Shown: positions 31,399 to 41,675, counted from the first letter of the stretch. The stretch is DNA of 64,000 bases from an uncultured Clostridia bacterium (GCA_947624745.1 CANQLR010000001.1:95680-159679), one strand, 5' to 3'. Numbers and translations are program-made. The notes: generated from the letters alone by a model not told the origin.

Positions 31399-32622
31399 GT
31401 GCAAAAGGTTTTTAGATCGGCCGACATTTTAATTCCGAAGGGGTGCGACATGGGGCTTTGGTCCTGCGTGGCGTGCGACCAGTACACCTCGCAGCCGGAA
31501 TATTGGGAAAAGGCGTCGAACATTGTGGCGGGCGCGCCGTCCGCTTTAAGGCTTATCCTGCCCGAGATCTATCTCAACAAGCCCGAGACCGAGGCGAGGA
31601 TAAAAAAGGTGAACGAAAATATCTCGGAATATCTTTCGGAAGGCATTTTCGCGGAGTATAAGGACGCCTACGTCTATGTTGAAAGAACGCAGTCGGACGG
31701 GAGCATTCGCCAGGGGGTAGTGGGCGCGGTCGACCTTGACTGCTACGACTACGAAAAGGGCTCGAAAGCGCCTGTTCGCGCGACCGAGGCCACCGTCAAG
31801 GAGAGGATCCCCGCAAGGCTGGAGATCCGCCGCGACGCGGAGATAGAGCTCCCGCATATCATGATACTCATCGACGATCGGAAGAAAACGGTAATCGAGC
31901 AGCTCTCGGAGCGCAGGGGGAAGATGAAGCGGCTCTACGACTTCGACCTGATGCTCGGCGGCGGGCACATCTCGGGCTATCTTTTAGGCGAGGAGGAGAA
32001 GGCGCTCTTTGAGGCTTCGCTCTCGGAATATGCCGAGGGGCGGGAAATGCCTTTTGCGATGGGCGACGGGAACCACTCCCTCGCGACCGCGAAGGCGCAC
32101 TATGAGGCTTTAAAGGCCGCAAACCCCGGGAAGGATATGTCAAGCCACCCCGCGAGATACGCCCTCTGCGAGCTGACGAATTTGCAATCCGACGCGATAA
32201 AGTTCGAGGCGATACACCGGCTCGTTCGGGTCGCGGATCCGTATAAATTCATACTTGAGATGTCGATGGATCTTGAGCTTTCGGGGCTTCAGACCGCGGA
32301 GCCGGTGAGGATCCACCGAAACTACACCGTGAGGGACCTTTATATAAGAAACCCCTTAAGCGATCTTGCGGTCGGCTCGGTGCAGATGTTCATCGACAAA
32401 TATATTAAGGAAAACGGCGGCGAGGTGGATTATATCCACGGCTCGGACGTTATAAGGCGGCTCTCGATGCAGGACGGGGTCATCGGCTTCGAGTTTTTGC
32501 CGATGAAGAAAACGGAGCTTTTCGACGCGGTCATAAAGATGGGCGAGCTGCCGAGAAAAACGTTTTCGATGGGCGCCGCGCAGGATAAGAGATACTATTT
32601 AGAGGCAAGGCGCATAAGATAA
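31399..32622 (+). CDS. DUF1015 domain protein
   Basis: GLWSCVACDQYTSQPEYW, FAMGDGNHSLATAKAHYE, HRLVR. Confidence 0.85.
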   Translation: MQKVFRSADILIPKGCDMGLWSCVACDQYTSQPEYWEKASNIVAGAPSALRLILPEIYLNKPETEARIKKVNENISEYLSEGIFAEYKDAYVYVERTQSDGSIRQGVVGAVDLDCYDYEKGSKAPVRATEATVKERIPARLEIRRDAEIELPHIMILIDDRKKTVIEQLSERRGKMKRLYDFDLMLGGGHISGYLLGEEEKALFEASLSEYAEGREMPFAMGDGNHSLATAKAHYEALKAANPGKDMSSHPARYALCELTNLQSDAIKFEAIHRLVRVADPYKFILEMSMDLELSGLQTAEPVRIHRNYTVRDLYIRNPLSDLAVGSVQMFIDKYIKENGGEVDYIHGSDVIRRLSMQDGVIGFEFLPMKKTELFDAVIKMGELPRKTFSMGAAQDKRYYLEARRIR

Positions 32623-33231
32623 ATGAAAAATATTTACATAATTTTTTCGGCGACCGACCTGCATATCGGCCGGCTGATACGCTTTGTCACAAAAAACGGC
32701 TATAACCACTGCTCGGTCTGCCTAAGGCCCGATCTTTCGCGGTTCTACTCGTTTTCAAGGGTCTACCGCCACAACCCCCTCATCGGCGGGTTCGTGGTGG
32801 AGTCACCGCTGCGCTATACCTTAAGCAGCCGCACCGGGGTAAAGATAGTCACGGTGAGCGTCACCGACGAGGGCTACGCCGAGGCGGAGAGGTTCATCGC
32901 CAGCATGGCCGAGCGCGGCGACGAGCTGGTGTATAATTTCTTCTCGGCGGCGGCGTATCCGTTCGGCAAGAGCTTCCGCTCAAGCAGCGCCTATACCTGC
33001 GCCGAGTTCACCCACGCGGTGCTCAGGGCCGCCGGGGTTAAGATGCCGGAGCGGGCGAATATCCGCGAGATGGAGCTTGCGCTCAAGTCCCTCCCGACGG
33101 TCGAGGGTCGGGCGGTGGATATCCTGGGCGATACCGTCTGGGGAGAGGACAGGTACCTTGAGCATATCGGCAGGACAAGGCAGGCGTACCAGATCGCAAG
33201 GGGGTTTAAGAGGCTGGTGGTGAATAGGTGA
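32623..33231 (+). CDS. Possible permuted papain-like (NlpC/P60 / YiiX-type) protein
   Basis: Cys/His layout: RFVTKNGYNHCSVCL with downstream AYTCAEFTHAVLRAAGV; family assignment tentative. Confidence 0.5.
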   Translation: MKNIYIIFSATDLHIGRLIRFVTKNGYNHCSVCLRPDLSRFYSFSRVYRHNPLIGGFVVESPLRYTLSSRTGVKIVTVSVTDEGYAEAERFIASMAERGDELVYNFFSAAAYPFGKSFRSSSAYTCAEFTHAVLRAAGVKMPERANIREMELALKSLPTVEGRAVDILGDTVWGEDRYLEHIGRTRQAYQIARGFKRLVVNR

Positions 33232-33269
33232 AGGGGGGAGGCTTTTGGGATATATTGGGGGGCGAAGCC

Positions 33270-33830
33270 CCAAAGCCCATGAAATGGGCTTTGTCCGCCG
33301 TGGGAAAGATTTGTACTGTCCTTATAAATTGCAGGAAATTCGACAATTTGCAACACGCTGAAAATGCTGCGACGGCGGGTAGCGCGTCTCCGACGCGCTA
33401 AGGGCTTCGCCATGCGGGTCGGACGCACCTTTGCGTAACAAACCTTGCGCCGCACTTTGTGCAATCACTATGAGCTTGAGCAGACCCTAAACGGGGCGAC
33501 ATAAGGTATTCGCTCTGCTCATGCTATTTTAAGCCCCACCCCTTCCGTCCATTGATTAGGGCTCAGCCCCGCGTTTATCCCCTCCCGCCGGGAGGGGGCG
33601 CTTTGTGTACGCGTTCGGGCGAAGCCCGGGCGGCAGTTTCACTGCCGCCATGCCCTCCGAGCAAGTTCGGAGGGCGGTGCGCCTGCTTCGCAGGCGCACA
33701 CGGGCTTCGCCATGGGCGCGAGCAGACCAGCCCCGTGTGAGCCTTCGGCTCACATTCTGCCGCGCAAGCGCGGCCGAACAGGCGCGCGTTCCGCGCGCCC
33801 CGTGGCTTCGCCCCGCCCCATCCCCCGCCT
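33270..33830 (+). repeat. Repeat family R1, copy C
   Basis: Core plus 3' hairpin block. Confidence 0.9.
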
Positions 33831-33916
33831 TCCTCCTTATTGCCCCCGTAAGTGCCCATCCCTCCAAAATTTATTACAGCAATTATTTTCGTCACCAAAG
33901 GCTCCCACAATAATTC

Positions 33917-33957
33917 CTCCTTCCGCCTTCTGCCTTCTGTCTTCTTGTCGCTCCCCT
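33917..33957 (-). repeat. Heptad polypyrimidine tract
   Basis: TCCGCCT TCTGCCT TCTGTCT TCTTGTC. Confidence 0.65.
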
Positions 33958-33958
33958 C

Positions 33959-33987
33959 TTGCATTTTCCGACAAGATGTGCTACACT
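33959..33987 (+). promoter_or_regulatory. Promoter for zapA operon
   Basis: TTGCAT - 17 bp - TACACT. Confidence 0.6.
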
Positions 33988-34027
33988 ATAACTAACGACA
34001 GTCTACAACCCCGAAAGGAGCCTGAAT

Positions 34028-34375
34028 ATGCCCAAGGTCAAAGTTAAAATCATCGGGAGGGAATATCTCCTCGGAACCGAAAACACCCGCGATTACACCC
34101 TGAAGCTCGCCGAGGAGCTCGACGGGAAGATGAACCGCATGCTATCCGAGAGCCAGACGTTGAGCGGCATCGACGTCGCCATTCTTTGCGCCTTGGACGC
34201 CATGGACGACGCGAAAAAGGCCGCCGAGAACGCCGATAATATCCGCTCGCAGCTCGGCGAGTACATGAACTCCGCCGACCGCGCCCATTCGAGCGTAGAA
34301 AGCTCTAAAAAGGAGATCGCCGTCCTCAAGAAGCGCATCGAGGAGCTCGAGGACCGGCTCAACCAAAAAATATGA
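34028..34375 (+). CDS. zapA: Cell division protein ZapA
   Basis: VKVKIIGREYLLGTENTRDYTLKLAEELDGKMNRM. Confidence 0.9.
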   Translation: MPKVKVKIIGREYLLGTENTRDYTLKLAEELDGKMNRMLSESQTLSGIDVAILCALDAMDDAKKAAENADNIRSQLGEYMNSADRAHSSVESSKKEIAVLKKRIEELEDRLNQKI

Positions 34376-36444
34376 GCAAAAAGCCCGAAGTCCTGTCCCC
34401 CTGCGGCTCGCCCGAGTGTGTTGAGGCCGCTCTGCGGACAGGCGCCGACGCCGTTTATCTCGGGCTGAAAAGCTTTTCCGCGAGGCATAACGCGCAGAAT
34501 TTTTCGGACGATGAGTTTAAAGCCGCAGTTTCGGAGTGTCACCGAAGCGGCGTTTTGGTTTATCTGACGCTCAACACCGTTCTTTTTGAGGATGAGCTCC
34601 GCCCCGCCGCCTCCGCCCTTCGCCTTGCCTGCGAGGCCGGCGCCGACGGCGTTATAATCCAGGATATGGCGGTTTTTGAGATGATAAAAGCCGCCTGCCC
34701 CGATATGCCCGCCCACGCCTCGACCCAGATGAATATCCACACCGCCTCGGGCGCAAGGCTTGCCGGAGATTTGGGCTTTTCCCGGGTCGTCGCCTCGCGC
34801 GAGTGCAGCCTTTCGGTGCTCAAAAAAATGGCCGACACCGGCGTCGAGATCGAGGCGTTCGTCCACGGCGCGCTCTGCATGTGCGTTTCGGGGGAGTGTT
34901 ACCTCTCTGCAGCCATCGGCGGAAGAAGCGCCAACCGCGGCCTTTGCGCGGGCGCCTGTCGGCTTCCGTTTTCCGCGGCGGGAAAGCCCCGCGACGACTA
35001 CGCCCTCTCGCTTAAGGACCTCTCCTACACCGACCATGTTGACGAATTGCGGGAGGCGGGGGTCTGCTCGCTCAAGATAGAGGGCCGCATGAAGCGCCCC
35101 GAGTATGTCGCCGCCGCGACCGACGCTATCAGAAAGGCGGTAGACCGCGAGCCTTACGATAAAACCCTATTACGCGCAGTATTTTCACGTTCCGGTTTTA
35201 CGGACAGTTATATAAATTCCTCCCCGGGAGCCGAGATGTTCGGCCGCCGAGGATACGACGACGTGCTCATGGCGGCGGACGTTCTTCCGAAGCTTAAAAA
35301 GCTCTACGAAAAGCCCCGCAAGCGGTTCACCGCCGACCTTGCGCTTACCGCGAAAAGCGGCGAGCCGATGAGGCTTGAAGCGGCCTGCGGCGGCGTTTCC
35401 ATAACCGTTTCGGGTCCCGTCCCCGAGCCCGCGCTGACCCGCCCGAGCGAGCCTTGGGAGGCGGTCGAGCAGCTCAGAAAATGCGGCGGCACGCAGTACG
35501 AGGCCGGAAAGGTCTCCGCCGAGATCTCCCCGGGGCTGATGATCCCGAAGTCACACCTCAACGCCCTTCGCCGCGAGGCGCTGTCCGAGCTCGACCTTAG
35601 GCGCGAAAAAAGCTTCCCCCCAAAGAGCTTCGACGGCGGCAGGCTGACCTTCGACTTCCCGATGCCGCTTATTTTAAAGCACCCCGCGCTTCGGGTGAGG
35701 GTCGAAAAAACCGCGCAGTTAAGCCTTTTGCAGGGCGAGATCTCGGCTTTCGTCATTCCTCTTTCAGAGGCCGAGAGCTATATAAATTCCGGGTACGACC
35801 CCGAAAAAGCCGTCCTTTCCCTACCGCGGTTCACCGTTTCGGAGGAGGAGATGACCAAGCGGCTAAAATCTGCCAAAAATCTCGGCTTTAAGGTGATAGA
35901 ATGTTCCTCGGCGGGGGATATCGCCCTCGCAAAAAAGCTCGGGATTGAGCCGGTCGGCGGCTTCGGCCTGAACGTGACGAACTCCCTCGCGGCGAGGCAC
36001 TATTTCTTCGCCGAGGGGCTGAAAACGCTCCTTCTTTCGCCCGAGCTCGAACCCCGCGCCGCCGGGCGGATAGCCGTCCCCGCGAAAACCGGCGCGATAG
36101 TCTACGGCCGCCTGCCGCTGATGATCACAAGAAACTGCCCGATAAGGGCGCAGGTCGGCTGCAAGGGCTGCAAAAACCGCCTTGTTGATCGCACCGGCGC
36201 GGAATTTCCGCTCATATGCCGCCGCGAGATGGGGGTCTATGAGCTTCTGAACTCCCGCCCGATATGGCTTTCCGACCGCTGGGAGGGCTTCAACCTCGAC
36301 TTCGCCGACATGATGTTCACCGTCGAGTCGCCCGAGGAGTGCGCCGAAATACTCAAAAAATACCGTACCCGCGACGCTTCGGCCCCCGCGGCGTTCACAA
36401 GAGGAATTAAAATTTCAGGAGACAAAAATGGAGCTGAAAATTAA
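34372..36444 (+). CDS. U32 family peptidase
   Basis: ADAVYLGLKSFSARHNAQNF, FVHGALCMCVSGECYLSAAIGGRSANRGLCAGACRLPF, SLKIEGRMKRPEYV. Confidence 0.95.
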   Translation: MSKKPEVLSPCGSPECVEAALRTGADAVYLGLKSFSARHNAQNFSDDEFKAAVSECHRSGVLVYLTLNTVLFEDELRPAASALRLACEAGADGVIIQDMAVFEMIKAACPDMPAHASTQMNIHTASGARLAGDLGFSRVVASRECSLSVLKKMADTGVEIEAFVHGALCMCVSGECYLSAAIGGRSANRGLCAGACRLPFSAAGKPRDDYALSLKDLSYTDHVDELREAGVCSLKIEGRMKRPEYVAAATDAIRKAVDREPYDKTLLRAVFSRSGFTDSYINSSPGAEMFGRRGYDDVLMAADVLPKLKKLYEKPRKRFTADLALTAKSGEPMRLEAACGGVSITVSGPVPEPALTRPSEPWEAVEQLRKCGGTQYEAGKVSAEISPGLMIPKSHLNALRREALSELDLRREKSFPPKSFDGGRLTFDFPMPLILKHPALRVRVEKTAQLSLLQGEISAFVIPLSEAESYINSGYDPEKAVLSLPRFTVSEEEMTKRLKSAKNLGFKVIECSSAGDIALAKKLGIEPVGGFGLNVTNSLAARHYFFAEGLKTLLLSPELEPRAAGRIAVPAKTGAIVYGRLPLMITRNCPIRAQVGCKGCKNRLVDRTGAEFPLICRREMGVYELLNSRPIWLSDRWEGFNLDFADMMFTVESPEECAEILKKYRTRDASAPAAFTRGIKISGDKNGAEN

Positions 36445-36865
36445 AAAACTTCGCCCCGAGGCCATTATCCCGAGCCGCGCAACAAGCCTTTCGGCAGGGC
36501 TCGACCTCTCGGCCTGCATTCCCGAGCCGATCACCATCGCCGTCGGCGAGATAAAAAACTTCCCGATAGGCATTGCCGTCGAGCCGCAGCGCGAGGACGT
36601 GGTGCTTCTCATCTTCGGGCGCTCCGGCATGGGGAGAAAATTCGGGATAACCCTTCCGAACTCGGTCGGCGTGGTCGACAGCGACTACCGCGGCGAGATA
36701 CAGGTGCCGCTCATAAACCACGGCAGCGAGCCCTACACCGTCATGCCGGGCGACCGCATCGCCCAGATGGTCACGGTGCCGGTGATATTTGCCGAAGCCG
36801 TCGAGGCGGATTCCCTTTCCGATTCCGAGCGGGGAGAGGCGGGCTTCGGCTCGTCGGGGAAGTAG
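36428..36865 (+). CDS. dut: Deoxyuridine 5'-triphosphate nucleotidohydrolase
   Basis: AGLDLSA, GRSGMGRKFGI, GVVDSDYRGEI, GDRIAQMV, RGEAGFGSSGK. Confidence 0.95.
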   Translation: MELKIKKLRPEAIIPSRATSLSAGLDLSACIPEPITIAVGEIKNFPIGIAVEPQREDVVLLIFGRSGMGRKFGITLPNSVGVVDSDYRGEIQVPLINHGSEPYTVMPGDRIAQMVTVPVIFAEAVEADSLSDSERGEAGFGSSGK

Positions 36866-38101
36866 CTATCTCCTCCCGCAGACATCTTTAATCAGTAAAA
36901 CTATCGCTAAAAGGCAGGGCAGCGCCATCAGTCCGTTTGTGATGTCGCTGATACTTAACACCGCGGCGGGGGCGGTCAGCGAGCCGAAAAGCGCCGCCAG
37001 AACGAATACCGCCTTATATGCGGGCGCGAGGGAGGGGGACAAAAACCTCGCCCCCGAAAGCCCTATTTCCGACCAGCCGACGGCCGTTGCCGCAGCAAAC
37101 GCCGCGAGAGAGAGCGACACCAGCGCCGGGGCGGCGTCCCCGAAAACGCTCCTTGCCGCCAGAACTACCGTCGAAGCCCCGCCGATGCCGCTTTTGTCGG
37201 CACGCGAGCAGAGTATCGCCAGCGCGGTGAGGGTGCAGATGACGAAGGTGTCGACAAACACCTCGAACATGTTCATCAGCCCCTGGCGGTCGGGGTCGTC
37301 CTCGGCCGAAGCTCCGTGAACGGGAGCGGTGGTGCCGAGCCCCGCCTCGTTTGAAAATATCCCCCGTCGGCAGCCCACGCTTATCGCCGCGCCTGCCGTG
37401 CCTCCCAAAAAGCCCTTAAAATCGAGCGCCGAGGAGAATATCTCCCGCATGACCGGCCCGAGCGCGGAGGCGTTTTTAAGGATCACCCAGACCGCGCCGA
37501 GAACATAAAGCCCCGCCAAAACCGGCACCACCGCCCCGCAGAGCTTTTCCGTAAAGCCGCGCAGGCAGAGGCAGAATATCAGCGCGAAAAACATCGCAAG
37601 CCCGCAGAAAAGCGGCGGCACCCCGAGCGTTTCGAGGGCTTCCGCGGCGGCGGAGGTCTGGCTCATGCAGCCCATACCGAGCGAGCTTAAGACTGTCAGC
37701 CCCGCGTATATTGCCGCGAGCCGGCGAAGCCCCAGCCCGTCGCGCAGCGCGAACCATATCCCGCCCTCGCGGGGGCAGCTGCGGCGGTATTTTATCGACA
37801 GGACCCCCTCGGCGTAGGCGACCGCCATTCCGAAAAACGCCGATACCCACAGCCAGAACACCGCCCCGGGGCCGCCCAAAGCTATCGCCGCAGCGACGCC
37901 GGTTATCGAGCCTGTGCCGACGGTCGCGGCCAAGGCGGTCGAGACCGCTCCCTGCCGCCCGCGCGAGCTTTTAAGTATCTCCCGAAGCCGCGTTATCTGC
38001 GGAAAGCCGAGCCGAAAGCTCAGCACCGCCCCGACCGATAGTATCACAAAAACGGTCGGCAGGCCCCATACAATATCCGAAATTTTAGCAAGAATATCCA
38101 T
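36866..38101 (-). CDS. Sodium:alanine (AGCS) symporter family protein
   Basis: ATVGTGSITGVAAAIALGGPGAVFWLWVSAFFGMA; FSNEAGLGTTAPVHGA. Confidence 0.93.
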   Translation of the reverse strand: MDILAKISDIVWGLPTVFVILSVGAVLSFRLGFPQITRLREILKSSRGRQGAVSTALAATVGTGSITGVAAAIALGGPGAVFWLWVSAFFGMAVAYAEGVLSIKYRRSCPREGGIWFALRDGLGLRRLAAIYAGLTVLSSLGMGCMSQTSAAAEALETLGVPPLFCGLAMFFALIFCLCLRGFTEKLCGAVVPVLAGLYVLGAVWVILKNASALGPVMREIFSSALDFKGFLGGTAGAAISVGCRRGIFSNEAGLGTTAPVHGASAEDDPDRQGLMNMFEVFVDTFVICTLTALAILCSRADKSGIGGASTVVLAARSVFGDAAPALVSLSLAAFAAATAVGWSEIGLSGARFLSPSLAPAYKAVFVLAALFGSLTAPAAVLSISDITNGLMALPCLLAIVLLIKDVCGRR

Positions 38102-38124
38102 AATTCACCCGAAAGGAGCGCGAA

Positions 38125-38544
38125 ATGAGAAAATACACCTTAAAGCCCGCGGCGCTTTACGTCATGGCAGTTTTGATATTTGCGCTGGCGGGCGTGCTGA
38201 CCTTTTTGACGGTCAGATACCTTGGCTCCATGAAAATTCTTATGTTCGTCCTGATCGCTTTATTCTTCGGGCTGGCGGTCATTTTCGGGGCGATACTTCT
38301 TCCGATATACTTCCGCCGCTCGGTGATATATCTTTCGGCGGAGGACATAACCTTTCACACCGGGATAATTTTTTTACGCCGCGAGCAGATGAAGCTTTCC
38401 GCCGCGCAGTATATCACCCGGGTGAGCCTGCCTCTCGGCAACTTCTTCGGCTTCAATTTTTTAGTGATCCACGGCCTCGGCGGAAGCATGGTGCTCCCGT
38501 TTCTGAGCGCAAAGGATTGCGACGAGATCGAAAGGCAGCTCTGA
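38125..38544 (+). CDS. Bacterial PH-domain membrane protein (YdbS-like)
   Basis: Two TM segments plus PH-like domain (FHTGIIFLRREQMKLSAAQYITRVSLPLGNFFGF). Confidence 0.75.
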   Translation: MRKYTLKPAALYVMAVLIFALAGVLTFLTVRYLGSMKILMFVLIALFFGLAVIFGAILLPIYFRRSVIYLSAEDITFHTGIIFLRREQMKLSAAQYITRVSLPLGNFFGFNFLVIHGLGGSMVLPFLSAKDCDEIERQL

Positions 38545-38574
38545 CTTCTATCCTCTAACCCTCTATCTTCTATA
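38539..38574 (-). repeat. Heptad polypyrimidine tract
   Basis: TCTGACT TCTATCC TCTAACC CTCTATCTTCTATA (mixed CTGA and CTAT forms). Confidence 0.75.
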
Positions 38575-38649
38575 CCGCCCAACGTCCGTCACCCCCGAAC
38601 CCCTCTCCCCGCACCATTTCCACTAAACCCAAGCAAGGAAGGCTCTAAA

Positions 38650-40131
38650 ATGCTCCGTCAACACCCGCTGCGGCTTTTGTCCTATACGACGCGCTACTTC
38701 TGGCTGCTCATAATCCCGCTGGCGCGCTCGCTCTACTCGCTGACATTTGAATTCAACGCCTTTAAGGTCTGGCTGCGCGGCGCGTGGCTCGACCTTTTGG
38801 TGCTGTTCGCGATTCTGGCGTTTGCGTGGCTTCGGTGGATGTCGGTGGGGTTTTGGTTCGACGAGGAAAAAATAACCCTCCGCCGGGGGATATACATAAC
38901 GGCGGAGGACAAGGTATACTACTCTAAAATTTCTACTTTCAGTATAAATCAGAATGTTTTATACAGACTGTTGGGGGCTTCTACGGTAAGGATAGGCACC
39001 AACGCGGGAAAATCCGACCGCGCGGACCTCACCGTTTTAATGCGCCAAAGCGACGCCGACAAGCTCTACGCCGAGGTGAAAGCCTCGCGGGGGAAGTCTC
39101 TGAACTACACGATACTGCCGAACAAGCTTCGGCTGATACTCTTCTCGACCCTTTTCAGCTCGGCGCTCTCGGGGGTCATCATCATCGTCGCCCTGCTTTT
39201 GGAGACCGGAAAGGTGCTGGACCGAGAGGTCGAGGCGCGGCTCATCTTGGACACCCTCACCGAGGCGGCGAGGCGGGTCTCCATCTATGTCCCGCCGATA
39301 ATCACTGTCATCATCATCGTGACGATATCGGCGTGGGCGATAAGCTTTATTTCTAACCTGACCGTTTTCTGGAACTTCGTTCTGACCAAGTGCTCGGACA
39401 GCATTTACGTCAAGAGCGGGCTTTACGCGAAAAACCGGCATATAATCCGCCGCGACAAGGTCAATTTCATCGACATAAAGCAGAGCTTTTCCTCGAAGGT
39501 GTTCCGGGTGAGCTCGCTCCACATCGGCTGCTCGGGCTACGGCTCGAAAAGCCGCAGCGAGCTTTCGGTCGTCCTGCCGATAACCACCCGCAAGGAGGTA
39601 AACGGCGCGATAGGCGAGGTCTTCCCCGAATATCCCCTGCCGAAAATAGAGCTTAAATCCGACCTTCGCGGGTTCGGGGCGTTCTACTTCTGGCCGATAA
39701 TGCTGGCGCTTCTGCCGGTGGTCGCGTTCGAGGTGTTCTACCGCTTTCTGCCGAGCTGGTACGCCGTCGCATACCCCGCGTTCGCCATCACCCTGATACC
39801 GGCGGTCTGGCTCGCGATGTGCAAGACCCTTGCGATGCTCACGACCGGCTTCGGCTTTTCGGGGGATTACATGACGCTGCGCTACTCGAAGCTCTACACG
39901 TTTCACACGGTCATCGCCCCGAAGGAGAAGATCGTGAAGATAGTGCTGCGCCGCTCGCCGTTCCAGAGGATAGGCGGGGGCTGCACGGTTTTGGTCTATA
40001 CGACCTCGGACGCCAAGACCTGCCACCGTATACAGTCGGTGAGATTTGATAAAGCGCTGAAGCTTCTTGACAAAAACGGGTACGACCTTTACTTTTCGGA
40101 AAACCCGGGCGAGGGTTCCAAAAAAATTTAA
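38650..40131 (+). CDS. Bacterial PH-domain membrane protein (YdbT-like)
   Basis: Several TM segments with repeated PH-like segments; adjacent to the YdbS-like gene. Confidence 0.8.
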   Translation: MLRQHPLRLLSYTTRYFWLLIIPLARSLYSLTFEFNAFKVWLRGAWLDLLVLFAILAFAWLRWMSVGFWFDEEKITLRRGIYITAEDKVYYSKISTFSINQNVLYRLLGASTVRIGTNAGKSDRADLTVLMRQSDADKLYAEVKASRGKSLNYTILPNKLRLILFSTLFSSALSGVIIIVALLLETGKVLDREVEARLILDTLTEAARRVSIYVPPIITVIIIVTISAWAISFISNLTVFWNFVLTKCSDSIYVKSGLYAKNRHIIRRDKVNFIDIKQSFSSKVFRVSSLHIGCSGYGSKSRSELSVVLPITTRKEVNGAIGEVFPEYPLPKIELKSDLRGFGAFYFWPIMLALLPVVAFEVFYRFLPSWYAVAYPAFAITLIPAVWLAMCKTLAMLTTGFGFSGDYMTLRYSKLYTFHTVIAPKEKIVKIVLRRSPFQRIGGGCTVLVYTTSDAKTCHRIQSVRFDKALKLLDKNGYDLYFSENPGEGSKKI

Positions 40132-40149
40132 AAAATTCCCTTAAAAGGC

Positions 40150-40178
40150 TTGACAACCGCTGATTTTTCGTGTATAAT
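40150..40178 (+). promoter_or_regulatory. tRNA operon promoter
   Basis: TTGACA - 17 bp - TATAAT. Confidence 0.85.
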
Positions 40179-40194
40179 AATCAAGCTGTCGAAT

Positions 40195-40271
40195 GGCTGT
40201 ATAGCTCAGTTGGCTAGAGCATCCGGTTCATACCCGGAATGTCACCGGTTCAAATCCAGTTACAGCCACCA
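40195..40271 (+). tRNA. tRNA-Met (CAT)
   Basis: GGCTGTA acceptor, CCGGTTCATACCCGG anticodon arm, GGTTCAAATCC, CCA encoded. Confidence 0.96.
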
Positions 40272-40273
40272 TC

Positions 40274-40348
40274 GGCCCGTTGGTCAAGCGGCTAAGACAC
40301 CGCCCTTTCACGGCGGAGACATGAGTTCGATTCTCGTACGGGTCACCA
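40274..40348 (+). tRNA. tRNA-Glu (TTC)
   Basis: GGCCCGT/ACGGGTC acceptor, CCGCCCTTTCACGGCGG anticodon arm, GTTCGATTC, CCA encoded. Confidence 0.96.
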
Positions 40349-40384
40349 CGCCGTCGCAAGTAAACTTGCGGCGGCGGTTTTTTG
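40349..40384 (+). terminator. tRNA operon terminator
   Basis: CGCCGTCGCAAG-TAAA-CTTGCGGCGGCG then GTTTTTT. Confidence 0.88.
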
Positions 40385-40390
40385 TGGGAA

Positions 40391-40441
40391 AGTGTGCGGC
40401 GGGCATGGCGGCAGCTCCGCTGCCGCCCGGGCTTCGCCCCA
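40391..40441 (-). repeat. Partial hairpin block of repeat family R1
   Basis: Reverse complement reads GGGGCGAAGCCCGGGCGGCAGCGGAGCTGCCGCCATGCCCGCC, identical layout to the R1 hairpin blocks. Confidence 0.8.
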
Positions 40442-40462
40442 CCCCCAAGAAAGGACCTCACC

Positions 40463-41227
40463 ATGCCAACTCCCACCCCTCTCCGCATTTACACCTGCTC
40501 CGGCTTCACCGTCGAGGTCCACGAGACCCTCGGCTCGACGAACACCTACCTCAAGACCCGCGCCGCGCAGGGAGCAGACAGGCTCGCCGCCATCGCCCTC
40601 ACCCAGACAAAGGGCCGCGGCAGGCTCGGCAGAAGCTTCTACAGCCCCGGCACCGGCCTCTATATGTCGGCGCTGATCCGCGGCGTTAGAACAAGCCTCG
40701 CCCACCTTCTGACCCCCGCAGCGGCGGTCGCGGTCGCGCAGTCGCTCGAGAGCTGTGGCTCGCCCCCCGCCGGAATAAAATGGGTCAACGACGTCTATAT
40801 CGGCGAAAAAAAGGTCTGCGGGATCCTCACTGAGACCTCCGCTTCGGGCGATCTTCTTGATCACGCGATCATCGGCATCGGGGTGAATATAACGCCTCCG
40901 CCGGGCGGTTTTCCCGCCGATATTCGCGACCGCGCGGGCGCCGTTTTTGAGAGCGCTCCCGACGAAATGCGGTTCCGCCTCGCCGAAGAAATACTTAAAC
41001 GCCTTAGCAATATTTCCGTGCGCGTTTCTTCCCGCGATTTTTTGGGGGAGTACCGCTCGCGCTCGGTGGCTTTGGGGCGAAACGTCACGGTCTACCCCTC
41101 TCCCGGCGCGCCGCCGATCGAGGCCAGAGCGGTCGAAATCGACGATGATTGCCGCCTTCTCTGCGAGACCCCCGACGGCCGCTCCGCCATCTTCACCGGC
41201 GAAGTGAGCGTGAGAGGGAGCAAGTAG
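40463..41227 (+). CDS. birA: Biotin--[acetyl-CoA-carboxylase] ligase
   Basis: STNTYLKTRAAQGADRLAAIALTQTKGRGRLGRSFYSP; KWVNDVYIGEKKVCGILTE; start MPTPTPLRIYT. Confidence 0.93.
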   Translation: MPTPTPLRIYTCSGFTVEVHETLGSTNTYLKTRAAQGADRLAAIALTQTKGRGRLGRSFYSPGTGLYMSALIRGVRTSLAHLLTPAAAVAVAQSLESCGSPPAGIKWVNDVYIGEKKVCGILTETSASGDLLDHAIIGIGVNITPPPGGFPADIRDRAGAVFESAPDEMRFRLAEEILKRLSNISVRVSSRDFLGEYRSRSVALGRNVTVYPSPGAPPIEARAVEIDDDCRLLCETPDGRSAIFTGEVSVRGSK

Positions 41228-41289
41228 GGGCGAGCAAGTAGGGGTACGAAGGTGGTGCGAGACTACAAAAGGGTGGGGAGAGGCACCTC

Positions 41290-41675
41290 GGGGCGAAGCC
41301 CCAAAGCCCATGAAATGGGCTTTGTCCGCCGTTGGAAAGGTTAGCACAGACTTATTAAAAGGCATAAAATTCGACAATTTGCAAAGCCTTATAAACGCTG
41401 CGACGGCGGGAAGCACGCCGAAGGCGTGCTTAGGGCTTCGCCATGCGGGTCAGCCGCAGCTTTGCGGTACAAATCCTGCACCGCACTTTGTGCAATCACC
41501 ATGAGCTTGAGCAGCCCCCACGCGAGGTGGCACAAGGTATTCGCTCGCACGCTCGCTCATTCTATTTTCAGTCTCACCCTCTCTGCCTCTTGAGCAAATC
41601 CGCAACCTCGCGTTTGCCCCTCCCAGTGGGAGGGGGCGCTTTGCCTACGCATGCAGGCGAAGCCCCACCCCGTCC
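41290..41675 (+). repeat. Repeat family R1, copy D
   Basis: Core; 3' hairpin block truncated. Confidence 0.9.
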
